Shown here: positions 1 through 8,973 of the stretch, one piece after another
Layout of the letters: the number at the start of each line of letters is the position of its first letter
Position numbering within the stretch: the first letter of the stretch is position 1
Assembly: GCA_034437795.1 (NCBI GenBank)
Contig: DAOTTI010000012.1
Location: 14,395 to 78,394 of the forward strand
Length of the DNA: 64,000 bases
Direction: 5' to 3'
From: DAOTTI01 sp034437795
Lineage (GTDB): Bacteria > Chloroflexota > UBA11872 > UBA12225
Program-made: the position numbers and the translations under genes
The notes under the pieces: generated by a model
The model's input: the letters and a program-made list of their open reading frames with translations, nothing else
Database searches by the model: none
What the model was told of the DNA's origin: nothing

Positions 1-448
1 AGGTTCTCCCCCACGATGGCCCCGCCGCCCCCGCTCCGACGGGGGACGCGGAGACGCGGGGAGACGGGGTGAGGTCTTACTCGCGGCGCGCTGCGGTGCG
101 GGGACCGCGGGACTACCGCAGCCTGCTGCTGGCGCATTACCTCGCGGCGCGCTGCGGTGCGGGGGCCGCGGAGGAACGCCGGTCATAGCCTGGCGCGTTT
201 GGCCAGCGGAGCCAATAGTCGCCTGCCAGATACGTGACCCGCTGGCCCGGGTTCTTCGCCAGCGGAGCCGGCACTGCCGCCCGCTGCGGGGGCCCCCGCT
301 CTCCCACAGGGAGAGGGAACTCCTGCGTGGGCGAGGGAACGGATCACCGGCCACGAGAAATCCGGTCTACGTAGGCGCTGGTACGTTCGTGCGGGACAGG
401 ACGGCCGGGCATCGATGGACAGGGCGGCGCGAACATGCCAGCGGATCC
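1..448. other. Intergenic repeat-rich stretch at window start
   Basis: I see no gene here. The stretch holds 8-bp periodic GRGACRCG repeats at about 40-66. A direct repeat of about 31 bp, rich in CGCGGCGCGC and ending GCCGCGG or ACCGCGG, lies at about 79-110 and 140-171. A REP-like palindrome of the CTCTCCC/GGGAGAGG type is at about 298-320. Copy 1 of the 88-bp inverted-repeat element reaches into the stop codon of the dehydratase gene on the minus strand. Confidence 0.6.
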
Positions 449-452
449 TTAG
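367..452 (+). repeat. 88-bp inverted-repeat element, copy 1
   Basis: This is one of three copies in the window (others at 16451 and 52026), all in the same orientation. The ends form an inverted repeat of about 22-24 bp whose core is CGCTGGTACGTTCG facing CGAACATGCCAGCG, around a conserved middle containing GGGACAGGACGGCCGGGCAT. The right end contains TTA at 449-451, which is the TAA stop codon of the minus-strand dehydratase gene. It resembles a MITE or REP-type element. The outermost bases here are less well conserved than in the other two copies. Confidence 0.85.
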
Positions 453-1576
453 ACCGCGTAGGCGACTGAGCCGTCCGCTCGGAGCGGGTTTCTCATGGGG
501 TCCCACAGGGGGCGCCCTACCTCCTTTAATCGGGCCTCATCCAGCTTGACGCCCAGCCCGGGGGCATCCGGCACGGGCAGGTAGCCGCCCGTTCGTTTCA
601 GCGCGCCTGGAAAGGCCGTGGCGACGGGGCCCTCGTCGGCCTTGGAGTACTCCTGGACGACAAAGTTGGGGATGGAGACATCCAGGTGCACCGACGCGGC
701 CGTCAGCACTGGCCCGAGGAAGTTGTGCGTCACCACGGCGGCGTGGAAGGACTCGGCGATGGCGGCGATCTTCTTGCAGTGGGTGAGCCCGCCGGCCAAC
801 CCTACGTCAGGGCGCACGTACTGGCTGCCGCCGTAGACGAGTAGCTCGCGGAACTCCCAGATGGAGTGCATCCGCTCGCCGTTGGCCAGGGCGCTGGAGA
901 TGCGCCGCGCGATCTCGGCCTGGGACTGGATGCTATCGATCTGGATCGGGTCTTCGATGAACAGTGGATGGAAGCGGGCGATCGCCTCGGCGACGGGCAC
1001 AGCCTGCAGGGGGGTGAGCTTACGGTGGAACTCGGTGATGAGGTCGACGTCCTTACCTACGGCCTCGCGGGCCGCTGCCACACGCTCCACCACGGCCGCG
1101 ACCAGTCCTTCCAGGGTCATGTCCTGAAACCCCGCGGGAATGGGATCGAACTTGATGGCGGTAAAGCCTTCCTCGGCCGCGGCGCGGGCATTGGCCGCCA
1201 GCTGCTCCGGCGTGGCGCCACCCATCAGGAGATGCAGGCGCACCTTGTCACGGCACCTGCCGCCGAGCAGCTCCCAGATCGGGGCCTGGAACCGCTGGCC
1301 TTTGATGTCCCACAGGGCGATATCTACGGCGCTGACGGCGCCGCTGAGCACGGACCCGCGGAAGGGGGCCATCCGGTAGAGGTACTGCCAGTGGTGCTCG
1401 ATCCGCAGCGGGTCCTGCCCTACGAGATACTTGCGGAAGGTCTGGATCACCTCGTGTACCGCGTTCGGGTAGCCCCAGCAGGCCGTCTGGCCCAGGCCCA
1501 CAATCCCATCCTCCGTGGTGATGCGGACGAACAGGCTGCCGCCGACCAGGATAGGCTCCACCTCAGCAATCTTCAT
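449..1576 (-). CDS. Enolase-superfamily dehydratase (mandelate racemase/muconate lactonizing type)
   Basis: This 375-residue protein has the enolase-superfamily layout: an N-terminal capping domain (about 1-115) and a TIM-barrel domain. Visible functional residues are the KFDP strand (Lys142), the EFH motif (Glu182, His184), FIEDP (Glu208), NGER (Glu234) as metal ligands, and THNFLGP (His284) as a likely acid/base. The ligand set resembles the galactonate or mannonate dehydratase branch, so a sugar-acid dehydratase is likely, but the substrate cannot be read from sequence. The start has a GAGGAGAG ribosome site about 8 bases upstream. The stop codon lies within copy 1 of the 88-bp element. 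It has no operon partner in the window and is probably cytoplasmic. Confidence 0.9.
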   Translation of the reverse strand: MKIAEVEPILVGGSLFVRITTEDGIVGLGQTACWGYPNAVHEVIQTFRKYLVGQDPLRIEHHWQYLYRMAPFRGSVLSGAVSAVDIALWDIKGQRFQAPIWELLGGRCRDKVRLHLLMGGATPEQLAANARAAAEEGFTAIKFDPIPAGFQDMTLEGLVAAVVERVAAAREAVGKDVDLITEFHRKLTPLQAVPVAEAIARFHPLFIEDPIQIDSIQSQAEIARRISSALANGERMHSIWEFRELLVYGGSQYVRPDVGLAGGLTHCKKIAAIAESFHAAVVTHNFLGPVLTAASVHLDVSIPNFVVQEYSKADEGPVATAFPGALKRTGGYLPVPDAPGLGVKLDEARLKEVGRPLWDPMRNPLRADGSVAYAV

Positions 1577-1760
1577 GGCGCGTCTCTCCTCTGGAGCCTG
1601 AATGCTACCGCGCCCGCTGCCGGCGGCGCCGGTTCGACGTTCAGATCAGGGGCACGGGCACGCAGCCGCGGGGGTCGGGCGCCGGCTCCGTCCCTGAGCC
1701 GAGACCAGCCCTCGGCCGCTGCCGGCCCGCTCGCGCAACGGCACAGGCACGCCGAGCGTG

Positions 1761-1766
1761 TAGACT
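1761..1766 (+). promoter_or_regulatory. Candidate -10 box for a leaderless gene
   Basis: TAGACT ends 7 bases before the ATG at 1774, so transcription would begin at or next to the start codon. There is no Shine-Dalgarno sequence. The same geometry occurs before 6416, 10089 (minus) and 37068. Confidence 0.45.
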
Positions 1767-1773
1767 ACAGGGC

Positions 1774-3066
1774 ATGCGCCTGCTGGGACGATCAGTGAGA
1801 CGCCGGACGGCCCTTGAGCGCGGGGCACGGGCCCTGCTGGGCGGGGGCCTGCTTGCGGCCGGCAGCGGGTGCCGGCCGCCGGAGTGGGGGCGGCCGGTAG
1901 GGGCAGCGGAGGTGTACGTCGGGCTCGGCCGGGCGCGGGAGGTGGCCATCCTGGACGCGGTGACGGACACGGTGCGCCGGCGCGTTTCGCTGGCCCCGCT
2001 GGGGGAGCGCGGCCTGCCATGGCGGCTGGGGGTCGGGCCGGCGGGGAACGCGGCCATGGTCCCGCTGGTGGGCAACGAGCCCCGCGTGGGGCTCATCGCT
2101 CCGGCGCCGTCTGCGGAGGGGCGTGGCGGAGGTGTACGCTGGCGGCAGACGGGAAGCGGGCGCGCCGGCGGCGATGGATCGCAGGAGTGCGCCTGGCTGC
2201 GGGTGGGGACGGGGCGCCCGCCGCCCGCGCGCGCCGGCGCGTGGATTGCTCCGGAGGCGCCGCAGACGCTGACCGCCGACGCCCGCGGGCAGGCCTACGT
2301 CCTGCTGGCCGACGCCGCCGGTCGGGAGCCGTCGCACGCGGCGGTGGTCGACCTCCGGCGGGGAACCGTGCTGCGCCACCTGCCGCTCTCCCCCGCGGGG
2401 GAAAGCGTGCTGGCCCTGCTGGCCTTACCAGACGGGGACCGCCTGATCGCGGCCGTATGGCGGTGGGCCAGCACCGGAGCCGGTGGGAGCCGGCCCGCTG
2501 CCGGACGGCTGGTGCTCCTGGACGCGCGGACGGGCGCCATCCGGGCGCGATCCGGCCTCCCCGACGACGCCGCGGTGACCGACCTGGCGCTGGCGGCGCC
2601 TCCGCCCGGCGCCGCGGGAGCCGGCGGGCTGGCCATCTATGCGGTGGTGGGGACGCCCGGCCCGGCGCTGGACGAGGATGACTGGTGGGCGCCGACCACA
2701 CAGTTCGAGCTGGCCGCACTGGACCAGACAACGCTGGACGTGCTGGCGGTCTGGCCGCTCGAGCGCCGGCCCCAGGCCCTGGCGGTGGCGCCGGATGGGA
2801 GCCGCGCCTACCTGCTGGTGGGCCTGCCAGGCGGCTGGGGCTGGTCGCAGCGCGTAGTCGTGCTCGATCTGGTTGGCGGCGGGGCGCGCCGCGTCTGGCC
2901 GCTGCCGTCGGGCGGCTTCGGGCTGGCGCTGAGCGCCGCTGGCAAGCTCTACGTCGCGGACGCCTTTGGCGACCGGCTGTGGCGGGTGGACACGCGCACG
3001 GACACTTTCCTGGGCAGCATCCCGCTGGCCGGCGCTCCCATCGCCATCGCCGCCCGCCCCGCGTGA
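1774..3066 (+). CDS. Exported YncE-like beta-propeller lipoprotein
   Basis: The product is 430 residues. It begins with basic residues, a short hydrophobic stretch and a lipobox-like LAAGSGC (Cys near residue 33), so it is probably a membrane-anchored lipoprotein. The remainder consists of repeated strand-turn blocks in which phrases such as VAILDAVTDTV, LVLLDARTGAI, ALAVAPDGSRAYLLV and LYVADAFGDRLWRVDT recur. This is typical of YncE/NHL-like seven-bladed propellers. Such proteins bind ligands or partners rather than catalyse, and the role here is unknown. A Gly/Arg-rich insertion lies at about residues 110-155. Translation is probably leaderless. The gene stands alone between the dehydratase and the helicase. 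Confidence 0.75.
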   Translation: MRLLGRSVRRRTALERGARALLGGGLLAAGSGCRPPEWGRPVGAAEVYVGLGRAREVAILDAVTDTVRRRVSLAPLGERGLPWRLGVGPAGNAAMVPLVGNEPRVGLIAPAPSAEGRGGGVRWRQTGSGRAGGDGSQECAWLRVGTGRPPPARAGAWIAPEAPQTLTADARGQAYVLLADAAGREPSHAAVVDLRRGTVLRHLPLSPAGESVLALLALPDGDRLIAAVWRWASTGAGGSRPAAGRLVLLDARTGAIRARSGLPDDAAVTDLALAAPPPGAAGAGGLAIYAVVGTPGPALDEDDWWAPTTQFELAALDQTTLDVLAVWPLERRPQALAVAPDGSRAYLLVGLPGGWGWSQRVVVLDLVGGGARRVWPLPSGGFGLALSAAGKLYVADAFGDRLWRVDTRTDTFLGSIPLAGAPIAIAARPA

Positions 3067-3307
3067 GGTTGGCCCGTGTCGCTCATAGCCTGGCGATTTC
3101 AAATGCGAAGCCCTCTCCCGGAGGGAGAGTAGCGAGTAGCGAGTGCCGAGTAACGAGCAGCGAGTGGCGAGGCCCCCAACGCTCGCCCAAAGGGAGACGG
3201 AACTCCTCGCTCTGCCAGAGGGAGCGGGGGCTCCTCGCTCTGCCAGAGGGGGCTCCTCGTCCTGCCAGAGGGAGACGGAACTCCTCGCTGGCCGTGGAGA
3301 GGCCAGG
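3067..3307. repeat. Intergenic tandem repeats: CGAGTNN heptamers and a CTCCTCGCTCTGCCAGAGGG block
   Basis: From about 3126 to 3171 the sequence repeats CGAGTAG, CGAGTGC, CGAGCAG and CGAGTGG with 7-bp spacing. From about 3195 to 3295 a 25-30 bp unit containing CTCCTCGCTCTGCCAGAGGG is repeated about four times. No gene is seen. Both repeats lie between the converging ends of the propeller gene and the helicase gene. Confidence 0.75.
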
Positions 3308-6124
3308 TTAGCGAGGGGGATCACTGGGCGCTCCGCCGGAGAGTAGCCCTTCCCATCCTTGCCAGGGGTCCGGCGCGTCCCATGGCTCCACTGCGTCCGC
3401 ATCGTGGAAGGCCACCGCCGGCGTAGCGGCCCGGCCGGCGCCGGGCGGGCGGTGGGGCCAGGTGAAGGAGAGGGTCCCCGCCAGGAGGGCGCCGAGCGCC
3501 GTGTGGCGGGGCTCGCGCCGCCAGTCGCGCACGGCCAGGCGCAAAGCCTTGTAGTGCCCGACGATGACTACCAGCTGCCGCGCGCGGGTGAGGGCGGTGT
3601 AGAGCAACGTGCGGCTGAGCATGGGGGCGTGGCTGGTGAGCAGCGGGATCACGACGGCGGGGAATTCGGCGCCCTGGGCCTTGTGCACACTGATGGCGTA
3701 GGCGTGCGTCAGGGCCAGCAGTCCGGCGGCGGGATAGCGGACCTCCCGCCCGTCGTCGAGCACCAGGGTGAGCTGCTGCTCCACCGGGTCCACCGCCTGC
3801 ACCGTTCCCAGGTCGCCGTTGAACACGCTCAGCTCGTAGTCGTTCTGGAGCTGGAGCACGCGATCGCCCGGCCGGTAGACGCGCCCGCCGGCGCGCAGCT
3901 CCGGCAGCCCCGGGCGCGCCGGGTTGAGGCGCTCTTGCAGGAGAAGGTTGAGCATGCCCACGCCGGCCTCACCGCGGTGCATCGGCGCGAGCACCTGCAC
4001 CTCGCCCCGCGCAAAGCCGTAGCGCGCCGGCAGGCGCTGCGCCACGAGGTCCACGACCACCTGCGCGGCCTGCTGGGGCGTCTCTGCGGGGAGGAAGAAG
4101 CAATCCTGGACCTTGCCCAGGGCGCGACCGAAGAGCGGGAGTTCGCCGGCATTGATGCGGCGCGCGTTCTGGGCGATGCCCGAGCCGGCGCCCTGGCGGA
4201 AGATGTGGCAGAGGCGCGTGACGGGGAACTGCCCGCAGCCGAGCAGGTCGGCCAGCACGTCCCCCGCGCCGACGCTGGGCAGCTGGTCGGGATCACCGAC
4301 GAGCAGCAGGTGGGTGCCGGGGGCGAGCGCCTTGACCAGCTGGTTGGCCAGCAGGGCGTCGAGCATGCTCGCCTCGTCCACCACCACCAGGTCCGCCTCC
4401 AGCGGCCGGCCGGCGTGGCGCCCCGCCTGGCCGCCGGGGCGTAGCTCCAGGACGCGGTGCAGCGTGCCGGCGGCCAGGCCGGTCGCCTCCTCCATGCGTT
4501 TCGCGGCGCGGCCGGTCGGCGCCGCCAGGACGCAGCGCAGGCGCTTGACCCTGGCCAGGGTGAGGATGGCCCGCAGGGTGTGCGTCTTGCCGGTCCCCGG
4601 GCCGCCGGTGAGGAGCGATACCGGCTCAGTGAGCGCCATGCGCACGGCCGCCTCCTGCTCGGGGGCGAGGACCAGCCGGTGGCGCTGAGCCAGCCAGCGG
4701 AAGGCCGCCGGCCAGTCGACCTGCCTGAAGTGGCGGCCGGCGGGCGTGCCATCGGGGCGCTGGGCGGCCGCTTGCAGGGCGCGCAGCCGGCCGGCCACGC
4801 TCGTTTCCGCCCGCGCAAACGGCGCCAGGGCCAGGAGCTGGACCGGGCGGGGCGGCGGCCCCTGGCGGGGGCCATCTTCCAGCCCCTCGTATGGCGCCGG
4901 CGCCTCGGCCACCATGGCCGGCCGCGGGCCCGTCGCGGCGCCGGTGGGGGCGCCCCCCTCGCGGCCAGCGCCTGTCAACCCCGGCGGGGAGCTACGGCCA
5001 GGGGGCACGGGCCCTAGCCGGCCGGACAGCGGCCGGTGGGTACGGGCCAGGGCCGGCCCGGCCAGAGGTACGCCGGCCGGGTTGGTGGCGCCGGCAGCCG
5101 GGGGGCGAGGCGTCGCAGCCAGGACCTCGCCCCGTTCACGCAGGGTGGCGATGACCTCCCCCAGGCGGGCGGCGTCCACGCCGAGGAGAGCGGCCGCGCG
5201 CCTGGCCAGGGCCTCATCGGGCAGCAAGGTATGGCCTTCATCGGCGGCCTCGCCCAGGGCGTGCAGCACCCCCGCCTGCAGGCGCTCTGGGGCATCTGGG
5301 GTAATCCCCACGGCCTGGGCGATCTTGTCCGCCGTCTTGAACCCGATGCCCCACACCTCACGCGCCAGCCGGTACGGCTCCTGCTGGATCACGCGGGCGC
5401 TCTCATTGCCGAAGCGCTTGAAGATGCGCACCGCCAGCGAGGTGGAGACGCCGTACCCCTGCAGCGCGACCATCACCTCGCGGATGTGGCGCTGCTCTTC
5501 CCAGGCGGCGGCGATCCGGCGCGCGCGGATGGGGCCGATCCCCGGCACTTCGGTCAGGCGCTCCGGCGTGGTATCGATCACCTCCAGCGTGGCCTCACCG
5601 AAGGTATCCACGATCCGCCCGCCCATGACGGGGCCGACGCCCTTGACCAGGCCGCTGCCCAGGTACTTCTTCATGCCCTGCAGGGTGGCCGGCAGCGTGG
5701 TGCGGTACTCGACGGCGACGAACTGCCAGCCGTACTTGGGGTCGTTCTTCCACCAGCCGCGGGCGACGATCGCCTCGCCCGGCGTCAGATCGGCCAGGGT
5801 GCCGACGACGGTGACCAGATGGTCGGGGCCGCTGTGACGGGCTGCCGCTAGCTCAGCGGGCGGACGCTCGGGCGCCAGGCGGGCGACGGTGTACCCGTTC
5901 TCGGGATTGTGGAACGTGATCCGCTCCACGACGCCACGGAGCTCTCGGAGGTCGGGTCCATCGCGTCCATCACGTCCATCACGTCCACCACGGCCGCCAA
6001 GCGGCGCAGCCGGGGGCCGGCCCCGAGCGACGCCTGAGGAGGCATCCAGAATCACAAGCAAGACCATACCAGCAGATAGGGCGCGCCGAGCACGCCGCTG
6101 GAGACGGCCGGCCCCGCGGGACAC
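3308..6124 (-). CDS. recD2: RecD2-type (RecD/TraA family) ATP-dependent DNA helicase
   Basis: This SF1B 5'-3' helicase has an OB-like N-terminal domain starting at VVERITFHNPENGYTV (residue about 65), helix-hairpin-helix segments (about 155-210), and a helicase core. The core shows Walker A GGPGTGKT (507-514), Walker B VVDEASM, LLLVGDPDQLPSVGAGD, VHKAQGAEFP and TALTRAR. No RecB or RecC gene is nearby, as expected for stand-alone RecD2 in genome maintenance. A Pro/Gly-rich insertion of about 90 residues (340-428) precedes the core and is longer than usual. The first about 55 residues, including a GRDGRDGRDG repeat from a 9-bp tandem repeat, are not family-like, so translation may begin later. 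I see no clear downstream ATG with a ribosome site. Confidence 0.92.
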   Translation of the reverse strand: MSRGAGRLQRRARRALSAGMVLLVILDASSGVARGRPPAAPLGGRGGRDGRDGRDGPDLRELRGVVERITFHNPENGYTVARLAPERPPAELAAARHSGPDHLVTVVGTLADLTPGEAIVARGWWKNDPKYGWQFVAVEYRTTLPATLQGMKKYLGSGLVKGVGPVMGGRIVDTFGEATLEVIDTTPERLTEVPGIGPIRARRIAAAWEEQRHIREVMVALQGYGVSTSLAVRIFKRFGNESARVIQQEPYRLAREVWGIGFKTADKIAQAVGITPDAPERLQAGVLHALGEAADEGHTLLPDEALARRAAALLGVDAARLGEVIATLRERGEVLAATPRPPAAGATNPAGVPLAGPALARTHRPLSGRLGPVPPGRSSPPGLTGAGREGGAPTGAATGPRPAMVAEAPAPYEGLEDGPRQGPPPRPVQLLALAPFARAETSVAGRLRALQAAAQRPDGTPAGRHFRQVDWPAAFRWLAQRHRLVLAPEQEAAVRMALTEPVSLLTGGPGTGKTHTLRAILTLARVKRLRCVLAAPTGRAAKRMEEATGLAAGTLHRVLELRPGGQAGRHAGRPLEADLVVVDEASMLDALLANQLVKALAPGTHLLLVGDPDQLPSVGAGDVLADLLGCGQFPVTRLCHIFRQGAGSGIAQNARRINAGELPLFGRALGKVQDCFFLPAETPQQAAQVVVDLVAQRLPARYGFARGEVQVLAPMHRGEAGVGMLNLLLQERLNPARPGLPELRAGGRVYRPGDRVLQLQNDYELSVFNGDLGTVQAVDPVEQQLTLVLDDGREVRYPAAGLLALTHAYAISVHKAQGAEFPAVVIPLLTSHAPMLSRTLLYTALTRARQLVVIVGHYKALRLAVRDWRREPRHTALGALLAGTLSFTWPHRPPGAGRAATPAVAFHDADAVEPWDAPDPWQGWEGLLSGGAPSDPPR
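5957..5991 (-). repeat. 9-bp tandem repeat in the 5' end of the helicase gene
   Basis: CATCACGTC-type 9-mers recur about four times and encode the GRDGRDGRDG stretch directly before the conserved OB-like domain. This low-complexity run marks the boundary between doubtful and certain coding sequence. Confidence 0.7.
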
Positions 6125-6415
6125 CCCACTATGGGATGAGCGCCCATGAACGACGGGATAGCGCCCGCGCCGCGCCGGGTGTGCAACCAGTGTCCACGAC
6201 TGGTGGAGCCCTCACCCTTGCCCGGGGTTCCGGCTGGAGGCGGGACGACTAACAGGGAGAGGGAACGCAATGGCGCCCGCACGGCGTAGGTGGTTGCACA
6301 GGCGCGCCTGCCGCGACGCGCTGAACTGCAGCGCCTGGGCGGCGCCAGCCGGGGCTGCACGGCCGCGCCTGTCGGCACGCGCTCCGTAGCCAGCCAGACG
6401 GTAGCATGATGGCTC
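6125..6415. other. Intergenic region with divergent starts
   Basis: The region separates the minus-strand helicase from the plus-strand glycosidase. It contains a CACCCTTGCCC...CAGGGAGAGGG repeat-like segment around 6210-6266. I see no gene, and no clear promoter apart from the -10 box at 6402. Confidence 0.5.
6402..6407 (+). promoter_or_regulatory. Candidate -10 box for a leaderless gene
   Basis: TAGCAT lies 8 bases upstream of the ATG at 6416 and no ribosome-binding site is present, which fits a transcript starting at the start codon. Confidence 0.45.
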
Positions 6416-7414
6416 ATGAACGACGGCAACGACGACAACGACGGCCAGGACGGTAACGGGCCACGGCTGGGGATCGAGGGCACGCGGTTCACGCTCGACG
6501 GGAGGCCGGCGTTCCTGCTGGGCATCAGCTACTACGCTGGGCAGGGCGCGCCTGAGGCCATCCTGCGCGAAGACCTGGAGCGCATCCGCGAGCACGGCTT
6601 CAACTGGATCCGCGTGTGGACGACGTGGGCAGCCTTCGGCCACGACGTCTCGTCGGTGGACGGGGACGGGTTCCCGCGGGCGCCCTATCTGGATCGGCTG
6701 GAGGCGCTGGTGGAGGAGTGCGGCCAGCGGGGGCTCGTCGTGGACGTGACCTTCTCGCGCGGCAATGGAGTGACGGGCCCCCCGCGACTGCAGGGCCTGG
6801 AGGCGCACCAGCGGGCGGTGGCGGTGGTGGTCAACCGCCTCAAGGGGCGCCCGAACTGGTACCTCGACCTCGCCAATGAGCGCAATCTCAAGGACCAGCG
6901 CTTCGTCAGCTACGACGAGTTGCAGGCGCTCCGCCGGCTGGTGCGGGAACTGGATCCGGCGCGGCTGGTGACGGCGTCGCATGCGAGCGCCGACCTGACG
7001 CGGGACGACGTGCGCGAGTACGTGCACACGGTTGGCGTGGACTTCCTTGCGCCGCACCGGCCGCGCCATGCGGGCTCGCCAGCGCAGACGGCGGACCGCA
7101 CGCGGGAGGCGCTGGCATGGGGACGAGAGCTCGGCAAGCCGGTGCCGGTACACTACCAGGAGCCGTTCCGGCGAGGCTTCGGGAGGTGGGAGCCACCGGC
7201 CGCCGCCTTTCTGGAGGACCTGCAGGGGGCACTATCCGGCGGGGCGGCGGGGTGGTGCTTCCACAACGGCGACCGGCGGCAGGACCCTGACGGGCGGCCG
7301 CGGCGCTCGTTCGACCTGCGGGAGCAGGGCCTGTTCGAGCAGCTGGATGAGGAAGAGCGCCGGGTGCTGGCGGCGATTCGCCGGCTGGACCTCTCCAGGT
7401 GGACCGAGGCATGA
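6416..7414 (+). CDS. Clan GH-A (GH5-like) glycoside hydrolase
   Basis: The 332-residue protein has the opening strand phrase FTLDGRPAFLLGISYY, then LREDLERIREHGFNWIRVWTTW, as in GH5-like TIM-barrel glycosidases. DLANERN supplies the probable acid/base Glu155 after strand 4, and VPVHYQEPFRR the likely nucleophile Glu249 after strand 7. There is no signal peptide, and the start is Asp/Asn/Gly-rich, so a cytoplasmic enzyme acting on oligosaccharides or glycosides is likely. The substrate is unknown. It is followed after about 150 bases of repeat by a methyltransferase on the same strand, with no sign of functional coupling. Confidence 0.75.
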   Translation: MNDGNDDNDGQDGNGPRLGIEGTRFTLDGRPAFLLGISYYAGQGAPEAILREDLERIREHGFNWIRVWTTWAAFGHDVSSVDGDGFPRAPYLDRLEALVEECGQRGLVVDVTFSRGNGVTGPPRLQGLEAHQRAVAVVVNRLKGRPNWYLDLANERNLKDQRFVSYDELQALRRLVRELDPARLVTASHASADLTRDDVREYVHTVGVDFLAPHRPRHAGSPAQTADRTREALAWGRELGKPVPVHYQEPFRRGFGRWEPPAAAFLEDLQGALSGGAAGWCFHNGDRRQDPDGRPRRSFDLREQGLFEQLDEEERRVLAAIRRLDLSRWTEA

Positions 7415-7568
7415 GGAGCACAGGCTCCTTCTCGCCTTGGGAGATGGCGAGGGTGAGGGCTCCACGGGGATATTCCTTCTCCCCTTTGCGAGAGGGCGAG
7501 GGTGAGGGCTCCGCTTGGAGATACTGGGCGCACCTGGGCATAAGCGTCTGGTGGCCGGGTACGGTCCT
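7415..7568. repeat. Two direct copies of GGCGAGGGTGAGGGCTCC
   Basis: The 18-bp word occurs at about 7447-7464 and 7495-7512. Each copy is adjacent to CTTCTC/GAGAGG half-palindromes of the REP-like family found throughout the window. No gene is seen. Confidence 0.7.
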
Positions 7569-8345
7569 ATGGCAGATGATGTGAGCACCCCCTGGTACCG
7601 GCCGTTCTTTGGTGACGACTACCTGCGGGTCTATGCGCCCCGGCTCACGCCGCAGCGGACGGCGCAGGAGGTGGAGGGCATCGTCAAGCTGCTCGGGCTC
7701 CCGGCGGGGAGCGCCATTCTCGATCTGTGCTGCGGCCACGGGCGCCACGCCATTCCGCTGGCACAGCGGGGCTATCGCGTGACCGGCCAGGATCTGAGCG
7801 AGACCTTTCTGCGCCAGGCGGAAGCGAGCGCCGCGGCGGTGGGCGTTCGGGTGCAATGGGTGCGGCGGGACATGCGGGAGATGCCGTTCGAGAGCGAGTT
7901 CGACGCGGTGATCAACGTCTTCACCGCCTTTGGTTACTTCGAGCGTGAAGCAGATGACCAGCGGGTGCTGGAGGAAGTGCAGAAGGCGCTCAAGCCGGGC
8001 GGGGTGTTCCTCCTGGAGACGATGCACCGCGACGCCCTCGCGCGCAGGTTTCAGCCGTATGGGATTACGCGCCACGAGGACGGGCTGCTCGTGCTCGAAG
8101 AGCGGCGGTTCGACCAGGTGCGCGGGCGCAACGACGTGCTTCTGACCATGATCCACGCCGATGGCCGGCGCGTCGAGCACCGCCATTCGGTACGTATCTA
8201 CACGGCCACGGAGCTGGCGAGCATGTGCGCCGCGGCCGGTCTGCCGGTCGACGCCAGCTATGGCGGCCTGGACGGGAGCCCGCTGACCCTGGACAGCCGC
8301 CTGGCGCTGCTCTGCCGAAAGCCGGCCGCGAAGGCGGCGGGCTAG
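7569..8345 (+). CDS. Class I SAM-dependent methyltransferase
   Basis: Motif I is ILDLCCGHGRHAIPLAQRGY, followed by VTGQDLSE (acidic residue binding the SAM ribose), the RRDMREMPF segment (motif II) and LKPGGVFLLETM (motif III). This is a complete Rossmann-fold methyltransferase of the UbiE/Methyltransf_25 kind. I place the start at the ATG preceding ADDVSTPWYRPFFGDDY, where family-like sequence begins; 18 further codons are open upstream but look unrelated. The CCGHGRH variant is common in small-molecule methyltransferases. The acceptor is unknown. Confidence 0.85.
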   Translation: MADDVSTPWYRPFFGDDYLRVYAPRLTPQRTAQEVEGIVKLLGLPAGSAILDLCCGHGRHAIPLAQRGYRVTGQDLSETFLRQAEASAAAVGVRVQWVRRDMREMPFESEFDAVINVFTAFGYFEREADDQRVLEEVQKALKPGGVFLLETMHRDALARRFQPYGITRHEDGLLVLEERRFDQVRGRNDVLLTMIHADGRRVEHRHSVRIYTATELASMCAAAGLPVDASYGGLDGSPLTLDSRLALLCRKPAAKAAG

Positions 8346-8455
8346 ACGACCCTGACTAGCAGCGGCGCCTTCACCGCCGCCCGCTGCGCAGGCTCCCGCT
8401 CTCCCACAGGGAGAGGGAACCGCCCTCGCCCCGGCCCCTCCCAGAGAGAGGGAAC
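8346..8455. repeat. REP-like palindrome between converging genes
   Basis: CCCGCTCTCCCACAGGGAGA (8394-8413) forms a short stem from CTCTCCC and GGGAGAG, followed by a second GAGAGGG. It may act as a transcription terminator, but there is no T-run. Confidence 0.5.
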
Positions 8456-8730
8456 TCATCGCTCGACCGCGAGAGGGGAGCCGGCGCCGGTGACGACCAC
8501 TTCCTGTCCTTCGAGCCGCAGGCAGGCGCCCCGGTCGCTGGCAAGGCGGCGCATGGCCTCCACGATGGCCAGCCCGTCGCCGCGGGCAGGATCGAGCAGG
8601 ACCGGGTGGTTCTGCTCGTCGCGCCGCAGCGGGACGAACGAGACCCGCGCCACCTGGCGGTCGCGCACCAGGCAGCGCAGCAGCAGGCCATCGCGCCGGC
8701 GGCGCATAGGTTCCCAGTCGAAGATGTAGT
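8456..8730 (-). pseudogene. 3' remnant of a CapA-family (poly-gamma-glutamate/PGA_cap) metallophosphatase gene
   Basis: Reading on the minus strand, about 90 residues from TNYIFDWEPMRRRRDGLLLR through VSFVPLRRDEQNHPVLLDP to the stop resemble the C-terminal end of CapA-family proteins (a phrase like NYIFD..., then GLLLRV, then V.FVP). The metal-binding N-terminal part is absent. The open frame continues upstream to 9067, but that part is unrelated. It lies at the low-GC island's edge, so I infer that the gene was truncated when the island was inserted or rearranged. Family identification rests on pattern memory of a short segment. Confidence 0.45.
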
Positions 8731-8973
8731 TAGTGCGGGCCCCGGCAGCCTCCTCGGGAGTGCATTTCCTGGAACAACGGCGGCAAGGAAGGTAGTCTGA
8801 ACCAGCAGTTGGGCGCCGCCGAACCGGGTCTCGCGGCGGCTGAGCCCGTTGGGCTGTCACCCGATGATATGGAGCGCCAGCGGCCCGGGCAACAGCACGC
8901 CAGAAGCGGGGTACACCGGCCGCTTTGCAGGACGGCGCCAGGCCCGATGCAGTTAGCTCCTCGCTGTCCGGCG
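8731..8973. other. Junction between the CapA remnant and the zinc-kinase island
   Basis: I recognise no gene or repeat here. Base composition begins to shift toward lower GC downstream. This is the likely left boundary of the island. Confidence 0.4.
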
